This document shows positions 1 through 12,891 of a stretch of DNA of 64,000 bases, piece after piece; within the stretch, counting starts at the first letter, position 1; each line of letters begins with the position of its first letter. The notes under the pieces are model-generated. The model was not told where the DNA came from, did not search any database, and saw only the letters and a program-made list of their open reading frames with translations. The stretch comes from Sclerurus mexicanus (taxonomy: Eukaryota > Chordata > Aves > Passeriformes > Furnariidae): NCBI GenBank assembly GCA_013396755.1, contig VWZF01008881.1, positions 299-64,298 of the forward strand. The letters run 5' to 3'. The position numbers and the translations under genes were made by a program.

Positions 1-1
1 A

Positions 2-33
<32 letters not shown>
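1..33. repeat. (AAAG)n microsatellite at the left edge
   Basis: Perfect AAAG tandem repeat for about eight units, then AGAGTG. It is probably truncated by the window edge. Confidence 0.95.
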
Positions 34-3000
34 GTGTAATACCCTTTTAAACCAAAACCAGCTACACCTAAAGCCCAGATGACTTCAGAGAAGCTGATTT
101 ACTAAAGCTTTCTAACGTTTCACATAATCAATTTTGTCTCACCATTGCTTGAGTATTGTTTAACATACAAGAGCAATATAGTTTCAGACCTTGCTTGGGG
201 CAGGTAATGATGGTGTGTTTGTGTGGGATGGAGTAGTAATTAATTTCAGACACTGAGGTAATTCATTGCAGACACTCTTTAAGAGACTTGGGGGAGAAAA
301 TAAAATGACAGATGATTTTACAATAGTTCGGGATTATTTTTTTTATCTGCTGACCCTGGAACTGGTAATAGCAGGAAATGGAAAGATTAGCATAAAGAAT
401 GGTCATTGATACTTGGGGTCTGATAGCCATTTTTGCTGAGCTCTATACTTATTTTGAAAGGAATGAAGCCTTAAAAGCAGCCAAGGTTTTCTTTGTTGCT
501 CATATACAGTCTTACAGCTCTTATGGAAAGTGTGAAATGGGTGAACAGGAATTATGCCAAAGGGTTTCATAGGAACAACTCTTAACTCACATAAAACATG
601 ACAGAAAATTAGGTCTTTTTCTGTTCTAAAACGAGTAAGACTTCTTAGAAACCTATAGAGAAGCTATTTTTTCCATTAGATTCTTTATTTCTCCATATGA
701 GAAGGAATGATTTTGTTTGCTGTCTGTTCAGTAATAAAAAATGGTTTTGCGTATAAATGAAAAGATTGGATATTCATACCCAGAAAAATAGTCTAAATAA
801 TAAAAATATAGAAATGAAATTGTTCTTGGGAAGTCAAAGATGGAATTTATGGGAGTATAAAAGGAATCCACCTAAAACATGGTAGGAATCAAGATGGCCC
901 TGTAAGACGCGCCCTCAGAATTTGTTTACGGAATGGACAAGTGACATTAAAGGATATTGTGGGAATTATGATTTATTAAGTTAGGTTCAGCTCTGCAGTG
1001 CAAAGCAGTCTGTCCAGGTAACACCAAGTCTGCCAGAATTACTCTGTATTGAAGAAGAACAGAAGTGGTTTAGGCTCATTCACCCCTGATCTGCTTAGTT
1101 CAGACAGCAGATTTATGTCCGACTTCAACTGACACTCCTGTGGTTTAATCCCAGGTCTGACAATCTAGCTGGTCCTTTTCTCTGTCACTGTTCTGAACTT
1201 ATTGGACAACTTTAGTGATGCCACAAGTAATCTACAGCCCTTTTACATAGTTCTGCAGCCTAAATATACAAAACAGGTGATGTGGATTGAAATATATACC
1301 TATATAACCTTGTATTCATCCCCTCTTTCTAATCACAGGAGGCTGGTGTGAAAAACACTCAAGAACGGATGGATGCACCTTAATTTGAAGGGAATATCGT
1401 CAATGCATGACAGAAGCTGGATAAGTGTTAACAGTTGCACTGAACCAAGCAGTTAACAAAATTGATGTGATTAATAATAATAGACAACTACTTATGTGAC
1501 TTTGAGAATTCCATGTTCTGAGTTGCTAAAGGAGTCAAGGTAAGGAGATACTGGATAAGTAAATGGGAACTCCTGAAAATGGTAATTTTTCTAGTCCTGC
1601 TATCAAGTCTAGGAAATCCCTGCAGCATTCTTACCATAATGTGAAAAATAAAGTGGTCTGATGTTATATGGCTGTCTTAATTGTGGTAATTATGTGTTTT
1701 TTCCAGGCACAAAGAAGAAGGATGCTGATGCTCCTACATTAAAGGGCGAGTGAGTTTTATGAGTCATAAAAGTGAAGGAAACACAGGAACATTAGCTCAC
1801 TGGCTGTAAAAAAAAAAAAAAAAGAGAGATATAAAAAAAATGAGGACTTTCAGGGCTTATCCTGAAAAACGTGGAGGCTGAAGGTGTTCAGTAGCTCTCT
1901 GGACCACGTTTTTAGACAGGGAGTAGTACTGATTACAAAACACTTTGAGCTGAGGATTCATCTCAGCATCCCTAGAAGTGAGGAACAGAGGTGTTACTGC
2001 ACCAGGGCTAACTAGGACACCACTTAGGAAAAGACCGTCCCCTTTGCAGCAGCCAAGGCATAACACATCTCCCAAGAAATGTACAAAAACATGTGTTCCC
2101 AGGAAATTTCTTCCCTTTCTCATATGCTGTTCACTTTAAAGCCTGTTTCTACAAACACTTGCTGCTTGACTTCCTTCCTGACACCACGAGGAGTCCCATT
2201 TAATTAACCTGGCAGCCTACGGTGGTGAAAATAGATTGTGGCTTGTAAGTGTGGAGATTGACAGTCTCTGCAAGCTACCTTGGTTTGCTTAGCTACAGAA
2301 GTTATTGTTTCTCAATTATTTTGATAGTATGATTCCGGGTTGTACATCCAGTGCCTTGGCTGCAGCTGCAACAGTAGCTGAGGATGGGGAGGGAGGGGGA
2401 ATGGGACTGTGTGACAGGGAGCATCAGCAGTTCACTCCCCCATGTCTGTGTTATATTGGGTAGTGAATTGCCTCTGGCTAATCACAAGCCTTCTTAACAT
2501 TTTCCTCTGAGAAAACAGATGATCAAATGCAAGAAAGCCTACTCATTAAAACAAGTGCTGGGAAGGTTTTGTTCTTTTCAGACCCATCCCTGTGTTTGAG
2601 TACCTAGAGAACCAAGCGCTATTAGCTGAATAGCATCTGTTTACCATCAGCTTTGTCTGAAACTACTATTTTTTTTCCAAGTTAATAAAAATGGAGTTTG
2701 AAAACTGTTTCTGATTAGGCAGGTCAAATAGTGAAAATATACTCTAAGGCCAGAATATACCTGAGGATCCCATTGCAGAGGAAAATAACACATAGATATC
2801 ACCAGAAGAGCAGCAGATCAAGGCAGATGGAAGTGGCCTACAGTGTCATACTGATTTGGAAGTGCTACCATGGTGCTGGAAATAGATGTGCAAAAATTGT
2901 GGGTGAGATTCAGCGGTCTGAATTTCTGCATTAGGTGCCCAGGCAGTAGCATTAGACTGTGGGGAAATATAAAGATAAAAAATTCCCCCCTTTTTAATTT

Positions 3001-3723
3001 TTAAGGAAACATTGTATGGTGCACAAAGGTGATGGTGGCCCCAGCAAAAGTTTCTTTCCTGCATTTCTTTCCACTTACGTCAGAGTTAATTGCTATACAC
3101 CACTTCCACTGGAGTATTTTCTCTGCCACTGTTATTAAGATAAATTGCCTATTACCAAAGTAGTTATAAGGAAGAAAAAAAGAGTGTCTTTTCCATCACA
3201 ATGCAATCAAGTTCTGTTGTAATTGGCAGCACAGCACAGTGGGTATGCCACTCCCACCAGGTCCCTTGCCCAGCTGATCAAGTCTGTTCTTTGTCTGAGA
3301 TGCTGCTATTTGGTTCATGTGACTTTCTTTTTCAGTCTCTTTTCAGGGGCTGCCTTTTCTTATCCTTGTAGGAGATGGACAGCCAGGGGGAGGAAAGGCA
3401 GTTGTCTCCATTTGCTGGAGTTAGTACTGCTGCAGTGAACGTGATTCCTTCTTATGTGTTTGTGCACTTTTGTGGATGCTGCAGGGTGAAACTGTAAATT
3501 CTAGTTATAAAAATAAAACATGATGCATAGGGTGAGCAGGTGAAACAGAGATGTTAAACACTGGTATTTGGATGGCTGGGTGGGTGTCTGTGTTATATAA
3601 GCTTGGGAGAGATGTAGACAGCTTGCAGCTCCTACTTTGGGGTTCAGGGGCAGCATCCAGAATTTCTGATGTCAGGACTCCTGAGCAAAACCATACTGAG
3701 AAAATCAAAACCTATAACAAGTA
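34..3723. other. Intronic sequence, nothing identified
   Basis: Unique-looking AT-rich sequence. Only a short poly-A run near 1807-1825 stands out. Short open frames here carry no recognisable protein. Confidence 0.6.
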
Positions 3724-4020
3724 AGCCAGAGAGGGACTTTTAATAAGGGTGTGTAGTGATTGGACAAGGGGGAATGGCTTTAAACTGACAGAAGGTATGG
3801 TTAGATTAGATATTAAGAAGAAATTCTTTACTGGGAGGTTGGTGAGGCACTGAAAAAGGTTTCCCAGAGAAGCTGTGGCTGCCCCATCCCTGGAAGCATT
3901 TGAGGCCAGGTTGGATGAGGCTTTGAGCAACCTGGTCTGGTGAAAGGTGTCATGGCAGGGGAGTTGAAACTGGATGATCTTTGAGGTCCCTTTCAATGCA
4001 AATCATTCTGTGATTCCATG
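3724..4020 (+). mobile_element. CR1 LINE 3' fragment
   Basis: This is a typical CR1 3' end. It contains GGTGAGGCACTG, CCCCATCCCTGGAAGCATTT, AACCTGGTCTGGTGAAAGG, GATGATCTTTGAGGTCCC and a terminal ATTCTGTGATTCCATGAT. It is 5'-truncated. Confidence 0.92.
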
Positions 4021-4387
4021 ATCTATTCCAGTTGATACCCCACTGTGATTGGCCTGTCTCTCTGTTACACTCTGAGGGACACCTGCATCCTAGTCCATAT
4101 TGATGTAGACTGGTCCACATCTTGGCTTCTTGTGCTCTTCTGGCACAGTCAGCTTGGACACCCCTGAGAAGACCTGAATCCATGCATGGCGCACCAAGAG
4201 CCTGCCTACTTTTGCACCTCCTTACCATGCCTGCCACATTACCAGACAAATCATGTCAAGATTTTGCGTCACTCTGCTGTTAACAGCTTAAAAAGGCTGA
4301 GCAGCACTGCTGTGGATTGTGTATGAATCCTTCGCATAGGTGACCAGGGATATGAATCTCTCCCCTGCTCTGTACATCTGGGATAGC

Positions 4388-4590
4388 TCAAAGTACAAGG
4401 TGGTCAAGCACTGGAACAGGCTGACCAGGAAAGTGGTGGAATCACCATTCCTGAATGTATTTAAAAGATGTGTAGATGTGGCACTTAGGACCATGGTTTA
4501 ATGGTGAGCTTGGCAGTGCTGGGTTAGTAGTTTGACTCAATGATCTTAGAGGTCTTTCCAACTTTAAAGATTCTATGATTCTAAGATTCT
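4388..4590 (+). mobile_element. CR1 LINE 3' fragment (CR1-J-like)
   Basis: The segment contains GTCAAGCACTGGAACAGGCT, GTGTAGATGTGGCACTTAGG and GATCTTAGAGGTCTTTCCAA, with a tail of ATTCTATGATTCTAAGATTC. The 'GATGTGGCACTTGGGGACATGGTTTAG' type of block marks a CR1-J-like subfamily. The start may be a little further left. Confidence 0.85.
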
Positions 4591-7500
4591 AAGAGTGTTT
4601 TGTTCTCTTATCTCCAAAATCACATCAGGTCCACAGCCTGCCCCTTTTACATTACATAGCTGGAATTGTTTCTCCCTCCAGCATGCTACAAGTTGCTTTT
4701 GAAGAAATATTTGAAAGAAAAGCTCCTTTCTCAGAGTCTAATATAGTGCAGATTTCTCCACTGAGTTTGTCTGTGAGGAGTCCCAGAATCTTTTATTGAC
4801 ATCTGACCAGAGCCAGAATTTGGAAATGGCATGACTAGACCAAAACATGGTTTTGAGAAGTTTTAAGATGTCTGTGCCAAGTTTTACAGAGAAAGCTAAC
4901 CCTCAGATTGATGTATGAAAACTGGGTTTAATTCATTACTGGCATAGACTTAAAAACTGTGCAACACTTTCTCTATTGCTGTACCTCCAACACAGACACA
5001 CACAGGTTATTCCACTTTGTAAGTGCAGAACATTTGAGACTTAGGAAGCTACAGAAAAATTCAGAGGTTTATCAGACACAAAAATGCAATCAGCATGTAC
5101 ACATTTCTTTTGGGATTTAAATGCATTTCTTTTAAACTAGTTTTCGTTTACATCCATAGAGAAATTGACAGTCACCAGGGAGGATTAGCTTACTGTAACA
5201 CACAAGGTGAGATGTAGGGTGGCTGCACGCTTGAATAATGTAATTTAGATTTTGTAGTGTAAATGCAAACATGACACAGAGATATATATGGGAAAGTCAA
5301 GTCCAATATAATCTGTATAATAGTACCAGAGAAGAGAGCTGTAGGACCCATGAAGTATAAGGGCTTTCTTTGAAAATAATAGTGCTAGTCAGTTCATTAA
5401 GTGAACAGAAGTGAATGGAGTATTTGATGCAATATATTAAGTAGTATTGAAAAGAGTAAAATAACCACAAGCTTAGAGCAAAGATAATTCAGTATATTGC
5501 ACGTACAGATTTCTGTTTATCCATCTCTTGCTTGTGTCCAACAAAAAGAAGATTAAAAAAAAGCTAACCCCTTATTTCAAAGAATTATTTCTATATATAG
5601 AGGTGTAGAATCTGGTGGCATTGTTCTTATCCATGTCTATATGCATGTCTAGGTGATCAGATGTATGTATGTCCTTCATTGTAACATCGAAATACGATAT
5701 TTTTTTAAAGAAATCAACACTTCCATTCACCAGAGTAAAGAATCAAATTCCCAAGGGAAAAAGAACAATCTTTGTAACATGTGACAAAACAGGAAAATAC
5801 ACTTAATTGCATACCAGAGAGGTGTCATGACCCCACAGAAAAATTAAAGGGCTAATTTCAAGACCTATAGAAGCCCATGGGAGAAAATGAGCCTTCACTG
5901 CAATAGGTATGAAATCTTACAGGGCCCCAAACAATACAAACTCGCCCTTCTCCTACCACTTCAAATCTATTTATTGTATTTTTCTAATGTACTAACAAAA
6001 CTAATAAGCTTATCTCATGTGGAAAAATAAAAGGCATAAACACTGTTATATCCCTGAGTAAAAATGCTCCCTCAATCTGCTGTGGTCAATTGCCAGCCTC
6101 TGAGCCCCATGCTGGTAAAAAAAGAGCTACAGGAGAGGAATGCCTCATGCACAGAGGGAGATTGTGCTGAAGGGTCTCCATCTCCTTCTCTGCAAAGTGA
6201 AAATCGTCGCAGGAGGCTCTAATTATCCTGTGGCAAATTAAATGGCAAAAGCAGCATGAGCCTCTAAGACTCTGCTGTAGAGTGGAGTTTCTGGTGGGGT
6301 TTTTGTTGTTTTGTTTTTATGTTCTGGCTTAATGCACAGCTCATCATTACCAGGCACTTGGGTTATGCCTGTGAATTGCAGTCTGGGTCAGGAATCACAT
6401 GGGTAAGATCGATATTTCAGTTCCTGAAGGGGTCCTACAAGAAAGCCTTTTTATAAAGGCATATAGTGACAGGAAAATGGGGATGACTTTAAACAGATAG
6501 AGAGCAGGTTTAGATTAGATATTAGGAAGCAATCTTTTACTGTGAAGATACTGAGGCACTAGTACAGGTTGCCCAGAAAAACTGTGTCTGTCCCATCCCT
6601 GGAATTGTTTAAGGTCAGGTTGGATGGGGCTTTCAGCAACCTGGTCTAGTGAGTGTCATCCCTGCCCATGGCAGGGGGGCTGGAACTAGTTGATCTTGAA
6701 GGTTACTTCCAACCCAAACCACTCTATGAGTCTATGATTCTATGATAATATTTTACCTTGAAAGCATGGGAAAAGCAGTGTCTTTTCCTAGGTAAAAAAC
6801 TGCAAACAAACCAGTAACAGAGAAAAAAGTTCCTGAAAACTATAGGAATTAAGCTGAATTATCCTCTATCTCCTCTCCACATCCTTGGTTTGACACTGGC
6901 CAAGGAGTAAACTGTCATACAACAAACAGACTAGTAATGATGAAGCTGAGACTTTATCAAATCAAATAGCCCATGCATGCAATTTGCTTCTCTTCATTGT
7001 TCACAAAATCCACACAAAGTCAGAATCAAAGAGAAAAGCAAGTTATCTGATCATAACAAAGCAAGCATCAGCAATTTTGGTCCATGCTTGGCAGTCGGGT
7101 TGTCGTCTCTTCAGGGCTTTGCAATCCCTTTAGCTATGCGCTACCTGTGGCGCCTGAACCACTAACGCAAACTGTCAAGGACTAAGCAAATACCTTGTCT
7201 GCGAGATTTAACTTTTTGCAGTAATAGAACATTATATAAACAGTGAGCTTCCAAACTAACAGAAACAGGACAGTTTGCATGTATATGTCAAGGCACAATT
7301 GCATATCTGTCTTTAGCTGTAAATATAAATACCATGTGACACCCTGACAGTGTAAGCTGCACAGCAGAAGCACAGCATCCCCAATCAAGGTCCTGCGCTG
7401 AGTCTCCTGGCATCAGTAAGAGGCAGGGCTGGGCTCTGGTGTGTTAGGACAAGATAGCAATACTGCTTAGTTTGGCTTCACTAATGCCTAGAACCTGGTA

Positions 7501-8959
7501 ATTCCAAATATGAAATACCATTGAAAAGATCAATTGGGATTCAGAGAAACTGACATGGAGGAGAGCTGGGTATGTGTGATCTTAGCCACGGAGCCAAATC
7601 TCCACCTGATGTAAATCAGTATATACCTTTTCCAATAAGACACATTTAAAAAAGCGTATGCTTGCATGTGTGCACACAAGTATGTGGTTTTGCCTACTAA
7701 AGGAACTAGAACTTTTTGAATTTATTCACTATTTTATATCCAGTGCTGGTTTTAGCTCATACATTTAGACTAGACAGACAAACTTTCTCCCTTCCTCTCC
7801 CATAATTTTTCTAATGTTGCAGTATTAAAGGAATCATTTCTCTGCTTCTGCTGAGTACTTTATAACTAGCACCATGTTGATCTTTACCAGCTGTAACACA
7901 GAAGAGTAATTTTTGGCAGCTAATGCATCTCTCCCATATATCCCTGTCACTTTCCTCCTGTTCTAGGTCAGCTCCCTATGTATGAGGTGAGACAGTGCTG
8001 TAAACTTCACAGTTGTGCTGAAAATCTTGGTCTAGGCAAAGATTTCTTAAAACTTTGGCAATTCCCTCAGTTGCCTGATTTTGTAGAGGTTTTTTTATTG
8101 GTTTACAGAAGAAAGCCAGAAAGCTTGTTTGGCAAGCTCAAAGCACAAAAGGTAAAGAGAAAGAAGAAATATGTATTCTCATTATGTTCAAGTATCATTA
8201 TTACGAAGTGAGTTTCATTATTTTTTACAGGCTATTCAAGATCTCTGAATCCTAGTCTTAAGCAATGCAGACAACAGACATTTTAACCACTTGTTTGTGA
8301 AATGAAAGCAAGATTCTCACCAGAATTTTCAACCTGTGGGTGGCAAAATTTCCTCTGTTTGAGGAGTTGCAAGTTTCTAAGTTATATCCAATCTGTACAA
8401 TAGGCAATAAAGTAAATCCAATAATGCCTACTGCTGTCTTCAGTGCTCTGATCCTCTTCCTTTGCAGTGCATAATTTAACATAAAGCTCCATCTACTACA
8501 CAATATAATCTGGCCTGCCAGGAAAGTGCATTGCAGGATGAGAGTTGCATCATATAGTGAAGATTGAGAGTATATATGTTTCCCCCACATGGTTAATGGG
8601 ACTATTTTTATCTATTTTTCTGTAATGCTTCCAGAAGTTTTCTTCTGTAGAATGAGCATGCAGTTTTTCTTCCCCAGAGCCAATGTCTGAGCTCCTTAAC
8701 ATGCCACATACACTCTCTGGGGAGGAGGGAGACAAATGACCCTTGTAGTTCTTGTCACCTCTCTCTGGTCAGCTAGCAGTGACTCTTGGAAACAAAGCAC
8801 AGAACAAAAGTGATGCAATGTGGCTTTTCTTTAGAGTGGCCAAATTGTTTTGCAAAGACATATGGCCAGATTTTTCAATGGCATAAACCGTTCTTGTCTC
8901 AACTAGAAGTGTAGCCACAGAGAGCAGCATTAGATGAGGACATGACCACCTGTCCTACT
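4591..8959. other. Intronic sequence apart from one CR1
   Basis: Apart from the CR1 at 6425-6750, nothing is identified. The 110-codon minus frame at 8590-8258 has no recognisable features. Confidence 0.6.
6425..6750 (+). mobile_element. CR1 LINE 3' fragment
   Basis: A CR1 3' end with GATTAGATATTAGGAAGC, CCCATCCCTGGAATTGTTTA, AACCTGGTCTAGTG, GCCCATGGCAGGGGGGCTGG and a tail TCTATGATTCTATGATA. It is 5'-truncated. Confidence 0.93.
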
Positions 8960-9433
8960 GTACTTGGTATTCCCCCTGTACTCAACACTGATGAGGCCGC
9001 ACCTCAAATCCTCTGTTCATTTTTGGGCTCCTCCTTACTTGGACATTGAGGTGCTGGAATGTGTGCAGAGAAGGGCAATTGAGTGGGGTAAGGGTGTGGA
9101 GCACAAGTCTGAGTGGCTGAGGGATCTGGAGAAAAGGAAGCTCAGGGAGGACCTTGCTCTCTACAGCTACGCGAAAGGACATTGCAGCAAGGTGGGGGTC
9201 AGTCTCTTCTCATAAGTAAGACATGATAGAACAAGAAGAAATGTCCTTAAGTTGTGGCAGGTGAGGTTTAGATTGAAGATTAGGAGAAATTTCTCCCTGG
9301 AAAGGGTTTTAAAGCATTGAAACAGGTTGTCCAGGTAAGTGGTGGAATGACCGTCCCTGAAGGTATTTAGAAGACGTGTAGATGTGGCACTTGGGGACAT
9401 GGTTTAGTGGTGGACTTCGCAGTGTTTGATTAG
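8960..9433 (+). mobile_element. CR1 LINE fragment with ORF2 C-terminal remnant, lacking the 3' tail
   Basis: The 83-codon open frame at 8964-9215 encodes the degraded C-terminal end of CR1 ORF2 (PLYSTLMRPHLKSSVHFWAP, then ECVQRRA and EKRKLREDLALYSYAKG). It is followed by the ORF2 end and 3' region (TGGCACTTGGGGACATGG). The copy stops after CAGTGTTTGATTA without the last roughly 60 bp and the ATTCTATG tail, so it has lost its 3' end as well as its 5' end. Confidence 0.9.
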
Positions 9434-9927
9434 AGATCACTTTTTTCCCCTTTCCATCCTTAAATGGGAATTTCACCAAGTTTTCTTTATCTTGAGTTAA
9501 AATTCTCTGCTACATAGTGACTGTTCAGAGTATATTGTTCACGGACTTTGGGAAGTGCCACCTCTAACAGAGGGTTCAGCTGAAGGATGGGTTGCTGGGT
9601 CAGGACAGAGCTATTAAATTCCCAGGTACTAAGTGATGACTTCTGGCTTTTCACCCACTTTGCTGTTCCAACAATTGAGCCTGAATGACAAACGTCCATT
9701 TAAAGCATGATTTTGATGTTGACAGAGCAGACTTCCATTTAAATGGAAACATCCTCTTGATCAGGAATCTGTAGAAACAAAGAAAAAGCTATGGGCTTAC
9801 AGCACTGGTATCCATCTCTGTGCTCCTGAGTACTTGATTCCTTGTTCAGTGCACAAGTGGTTAACTATGAAATTTGGCTGGTGAGGATGCAAAGGCCAAT
9901 AGGAAGGGGGAGAGGAGGCAAAAAGAC

Positions 9928-10015
<88 letters not shown>
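9928..10015. repeat. (TCTG)n(TCTA)n compound microsatellite
   Basis: About four TCTG units are followed by about 18 TCTA units without visible interruption, then TGTATTCCTGTGTATG and a short TA/TG run. Overlapping open frames here (repeated LSIY residues) are artefacts of the repeat. Confidence 0.97.
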
Positions 10016-10290
10016 GTATTCCTGTGTATGTATGTGTATATATATACACAAGCATTGATATATTGATTCTGAGGTAATTTAGGAAGTGCAATAAATATTT
10101 CTAAGTGGAATATAAATTAATTCTTTTGACTCAGAAAAGTTAGCAACATATGGTTTGTAAAAGACTGCACACTGTTAAGTAAGCTCTCCGTGCCAAACCT
10201 CCCACATCTCTTGCATGGGGAAACAGAGATGTAGTGACCCAAAGACTAAATTGGTTTCCTGAAGTTGATGAAAATCCTTCTTTCAATATT

Positions 10291-10440
10291 CAAACAGAAC
10301 TTCAAGATTTAATATATTTATATCTTAAATCTACACACATTGTATTATACATTAAAATATCATTTATAAACACATTAATAAATACATTAAGTATATAATA
10401 AACATTTATATGTTTAATATATATTTAAACCAAGACCTAT
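10291..10440. repeat. AT-rich low-complexity segment
   Basis: Dense TATAT, AATAAAT and TTTAAT words. It reads as AT-rich intronic sequence with no tandem unit that I can define. Confidence 0.6.
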
Positions 10441-11395
10441 TTTTTATTTGTATCTGCACTTGTTGGCATCACTAGGATTGCTTGGGCTCAGCTGATCTGA
10501 TCTTGGCACCTATTAAAAATGCAACTTTTAAGGAAAAGTTATTGAATAGCTTTATAAATAAAATGCTTGGCTGGCATCATTGAAATATGATATGTGAACA
10601 AGAAAAGTACACAAATTCACAGAATAGGTAGGATCAAATCACAGACAGCATACTGTCTCTGTTTTCAAGTGTTTTGAAAGGGGCAAACCAACCAGGATGC
10701 TGGGATAAGACTTTGATCCTCTCTTTGTAACAGTGCTTTGCTTTTAAGTCCTTTTTTTGAGTGGCAAACCACTCATGAGTTAAGAAAACACCATAGTGCA
10801 ATCCAGCATGAAAAAAGCCCCACACCCCACAACAAGATATGTATGATTCACTGTTGTAGGGAAAGACTGTGGTGTTACAGGGTAAAGTTGATGAGAGAAT
10901 GATATAGATATACAGAAAAATATATATATTATATAAATATAAACATGAAGATTTTATTCAGTAGTAACAGTGGTGCTAACAAGGGAGAATGCCTCTGCAT
11001 GTGTTTCACAAGGTTAGAAGAGACTAAAATGTTCTGCAGAGATCTGCATGTTTTACTTAGAAATCCCAGAATACAGCCCAGGAAATCTGGCCTCTTGGAA
11101 TAAAGACGCATTAGATGAGAAGAGCTCCTGAGCCACACACATACACCAGACAAAAGAGAGCACATTCCAGTGGTGTTTTTCAAGGACCTTGAAAGGCTGA
11201 TGAGTAAACAAAGAAAACACGGTGGCTCTTTCACCTTCATGTTAGACTTGACTGAAAGAGAAGAAAAAGCTCTAGCGCAGAAGGATCTCTAAGAACTCAT
11301 CCCCATGGTGTCTGATGAGTTTTGTCAGGATAATTTTGCTTGTGCAGCATCTTCTACAGCAGGCAAGCGACCTTGCAAAGCAGGCAGGGAACCAA

Positions 11396-11451
11396 GGCAC
11401 AGTGCCACTAAAGAGCTTCAGCAAGGAACAACCATGGAGTTAATGGCAGAT
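11396..11451. repeat. Sequence shared with 14953-15007 beside a CR1 (copy A)
   Basis: GGCACAGTGCCACTAAAGAG, CTTCAGCAAGGAACAACC and ATGGAGTTAATGGCAGA align with the copy at 14953 over about 55 bp. They lie immediately outside the 3' end of a minus-strand CR1 in both places. The origin is unknown (duplication, 3' transduction or an unrecognised repeat). Confidence 0.65.
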
Positions 11452-11499
11452 TCATGGAATGGTTTAAGTTGGAAGGGGCTGTAAAGATCATCCAGTTCT
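11452..11499 (-). mobile_element. CR1 3' end, first half of an interrupted copy
   Basis: The segment (TTCATGGAATGGTTTAAGTTGG, in two parts, then AAAGATCATCCAGTTC) is the reversed CR1 3' terminus. It is cut off abruptly by a CR1 on the other strand, and the rest of the same kind of copy resumes at 12891. About 45-50 bp of the expected sequence is missing at the break. Confidence 0.8.
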
Positions 11500-12891
11500 G
11501 ACGTCCTGCTGGGAGTCTGTTATAGACCACCCAACCAGGATGAAGAAGGTGATGAATTATTCTACAAGCAGCTGGTGGATGTTTCAAAATCGCTAGTCCT
11601 TGTTCTTGTGGGTCACTTTAACCTGCTGGATGTCTGCTGGGAACTCACCACAGTGGAAAAGAGGCAGTCTGGGAGATTCCTGGAGTGTATGGAGGATAAC
11701 TCCCTGTTGCAACTGATAAATGAACGTACCAGGGCTGGGGGCCCTCTAGACCTGCTGTTTACAAACAGAGAAGGGATGGTGGGAGATATGGTGGTTGGAG
11801 GCTATCTGCGGTACAGTGACCATGAATTGATGGAGTTTTCACCAGTCGGTGAAGTAAGGAAGAGTATCAACAAAACATCTACCCTGGACTTCTGGAGGGC
11901 AGACTTCACCCTATTCAGGAGGCTGGTTCACAGACTACCTTGAGAAACAGCCCTTAAAACCAAAGGAGTCCAGGAAGGATGGACATACTTCAAGAAAGAA
12001 ATCTTGAAGGCACAGGAGCAGGCCGTCCCAATGTGCTGAAAGGCAAGCCGACAGGGAAGATGATCAGCCTGGCTGAACAGGGAGATTTTGCAGGAACTGA
12101 GGGAAAAAAAGAGAGTTTATCACCTTTGAAAAAGAGCGGGCAACTCATGAAGTGTTTAAGAATGTCATTAGGTCATGTAGAAAGAAAATTAGAGAGATGA
12201 AAGAACAGTTTGAGCTTAATCTGGCCACTTCTGTTAAGGATAACAAAAAGTGTTTTTATAAATACAACAATAGCAAAACAAGGGGCGAGGAATACTTCCA
12301 TTCTTTGTTGGACACAGAGGGGGGAACATAGTTACCAAAGATGAGGAAAAGGATGAAGCACTTAATACCTTCTTTGCCTCAGTCTTCAACAATAAGACAG
12401 TTTGTCTCCAGGACAACTGGCCTCCTGAGCTGGTAGACAGGGATGGGGAGCCGAATAGTCCTGCTGTAATCCAGGAGAAAGAAGTTAGTGACCTGCTGAG
12501 GGGGCTGGAATTGTTCAGCCTGGAGAAGAGGAGGTTCAGGGGAGACATTATTTCTCTCTATAACTGCCTCAAAGAAGGTTGTAGCCAGGTGGGTATCAGT
12601 CTCTTCTCCCAGGCAACCAGCAGTAGGACAAGAGGGCAAAGTCTTAAGCTGTGCCAGGGGAGGTTACATTAGGATTAAATTAGACATTAGGATGAAATTC
12701 TTTACAGAGAGTGATCAGACATTGGAATGGGCTGCCCAGGAGAGTGGTGGGTTCACAGTCCCTGGAGGTATTTAAGAAGAGATTGGATATGACACTTAGT
12801 GCCATGATCTAGTAGGAAAGTTGGTGTTAGTTCAAAGGTTGGGCTCCATGATCTCAGAGGCCTCTTTCACCATAGTTGATTCTGTGATTCT
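11500..12891 (+). mobile_element. CR1 LINE with ORF2 remains and an internal deletion, inserted into another CR1
   Basis: This is the longest retroelement in the window. The first part (11510-12490) encodes remnants of the CR1 ORF2 endonuclease and linker: VCYRPPNQDEE, VLVGHFNLLDVCWE, DLLFTNREG, SDHELMEF, then QFELNLATS and FFASVFNN, with frameshifts and stops. At about 12490-12500 it jumps directly to the C-terminal end of ORF2 (GLELFSLEKRRFRGD, SLFSQATSSRTRG) and continues to a normal 3' tail ending GATTCTGTGATTCTG near 12891. The reverse transcriptase core expected between these parts (by family knowledge well over 1 kb) is absent. The copy is defective. It sits between the two halves of a minus-strand CR1. 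Confidence 0.88.

Noticed and set aside
1150..1180. ACAATCTAGCTGG, resembling part of miR-708, whose gene lies in a TENM4 intron in mammals
   Set aside because: It is on the strand opposite the gene, the 5' half of the mature sequence does not match and no hairpin partner is visible nearby. I found no other miR-708-like sequence.
9842..10077. Two overlapping frames with repeated LSIY residues
   Set aside because: Translation of the TCTA microsatellite.
11575..11943. 122-codon plus-strand open frame as a host gene
   Set aside because: It is the endonuclease part of CR1 ORF2 (DLLFTNREG, SDHELMEF), not a host gene.
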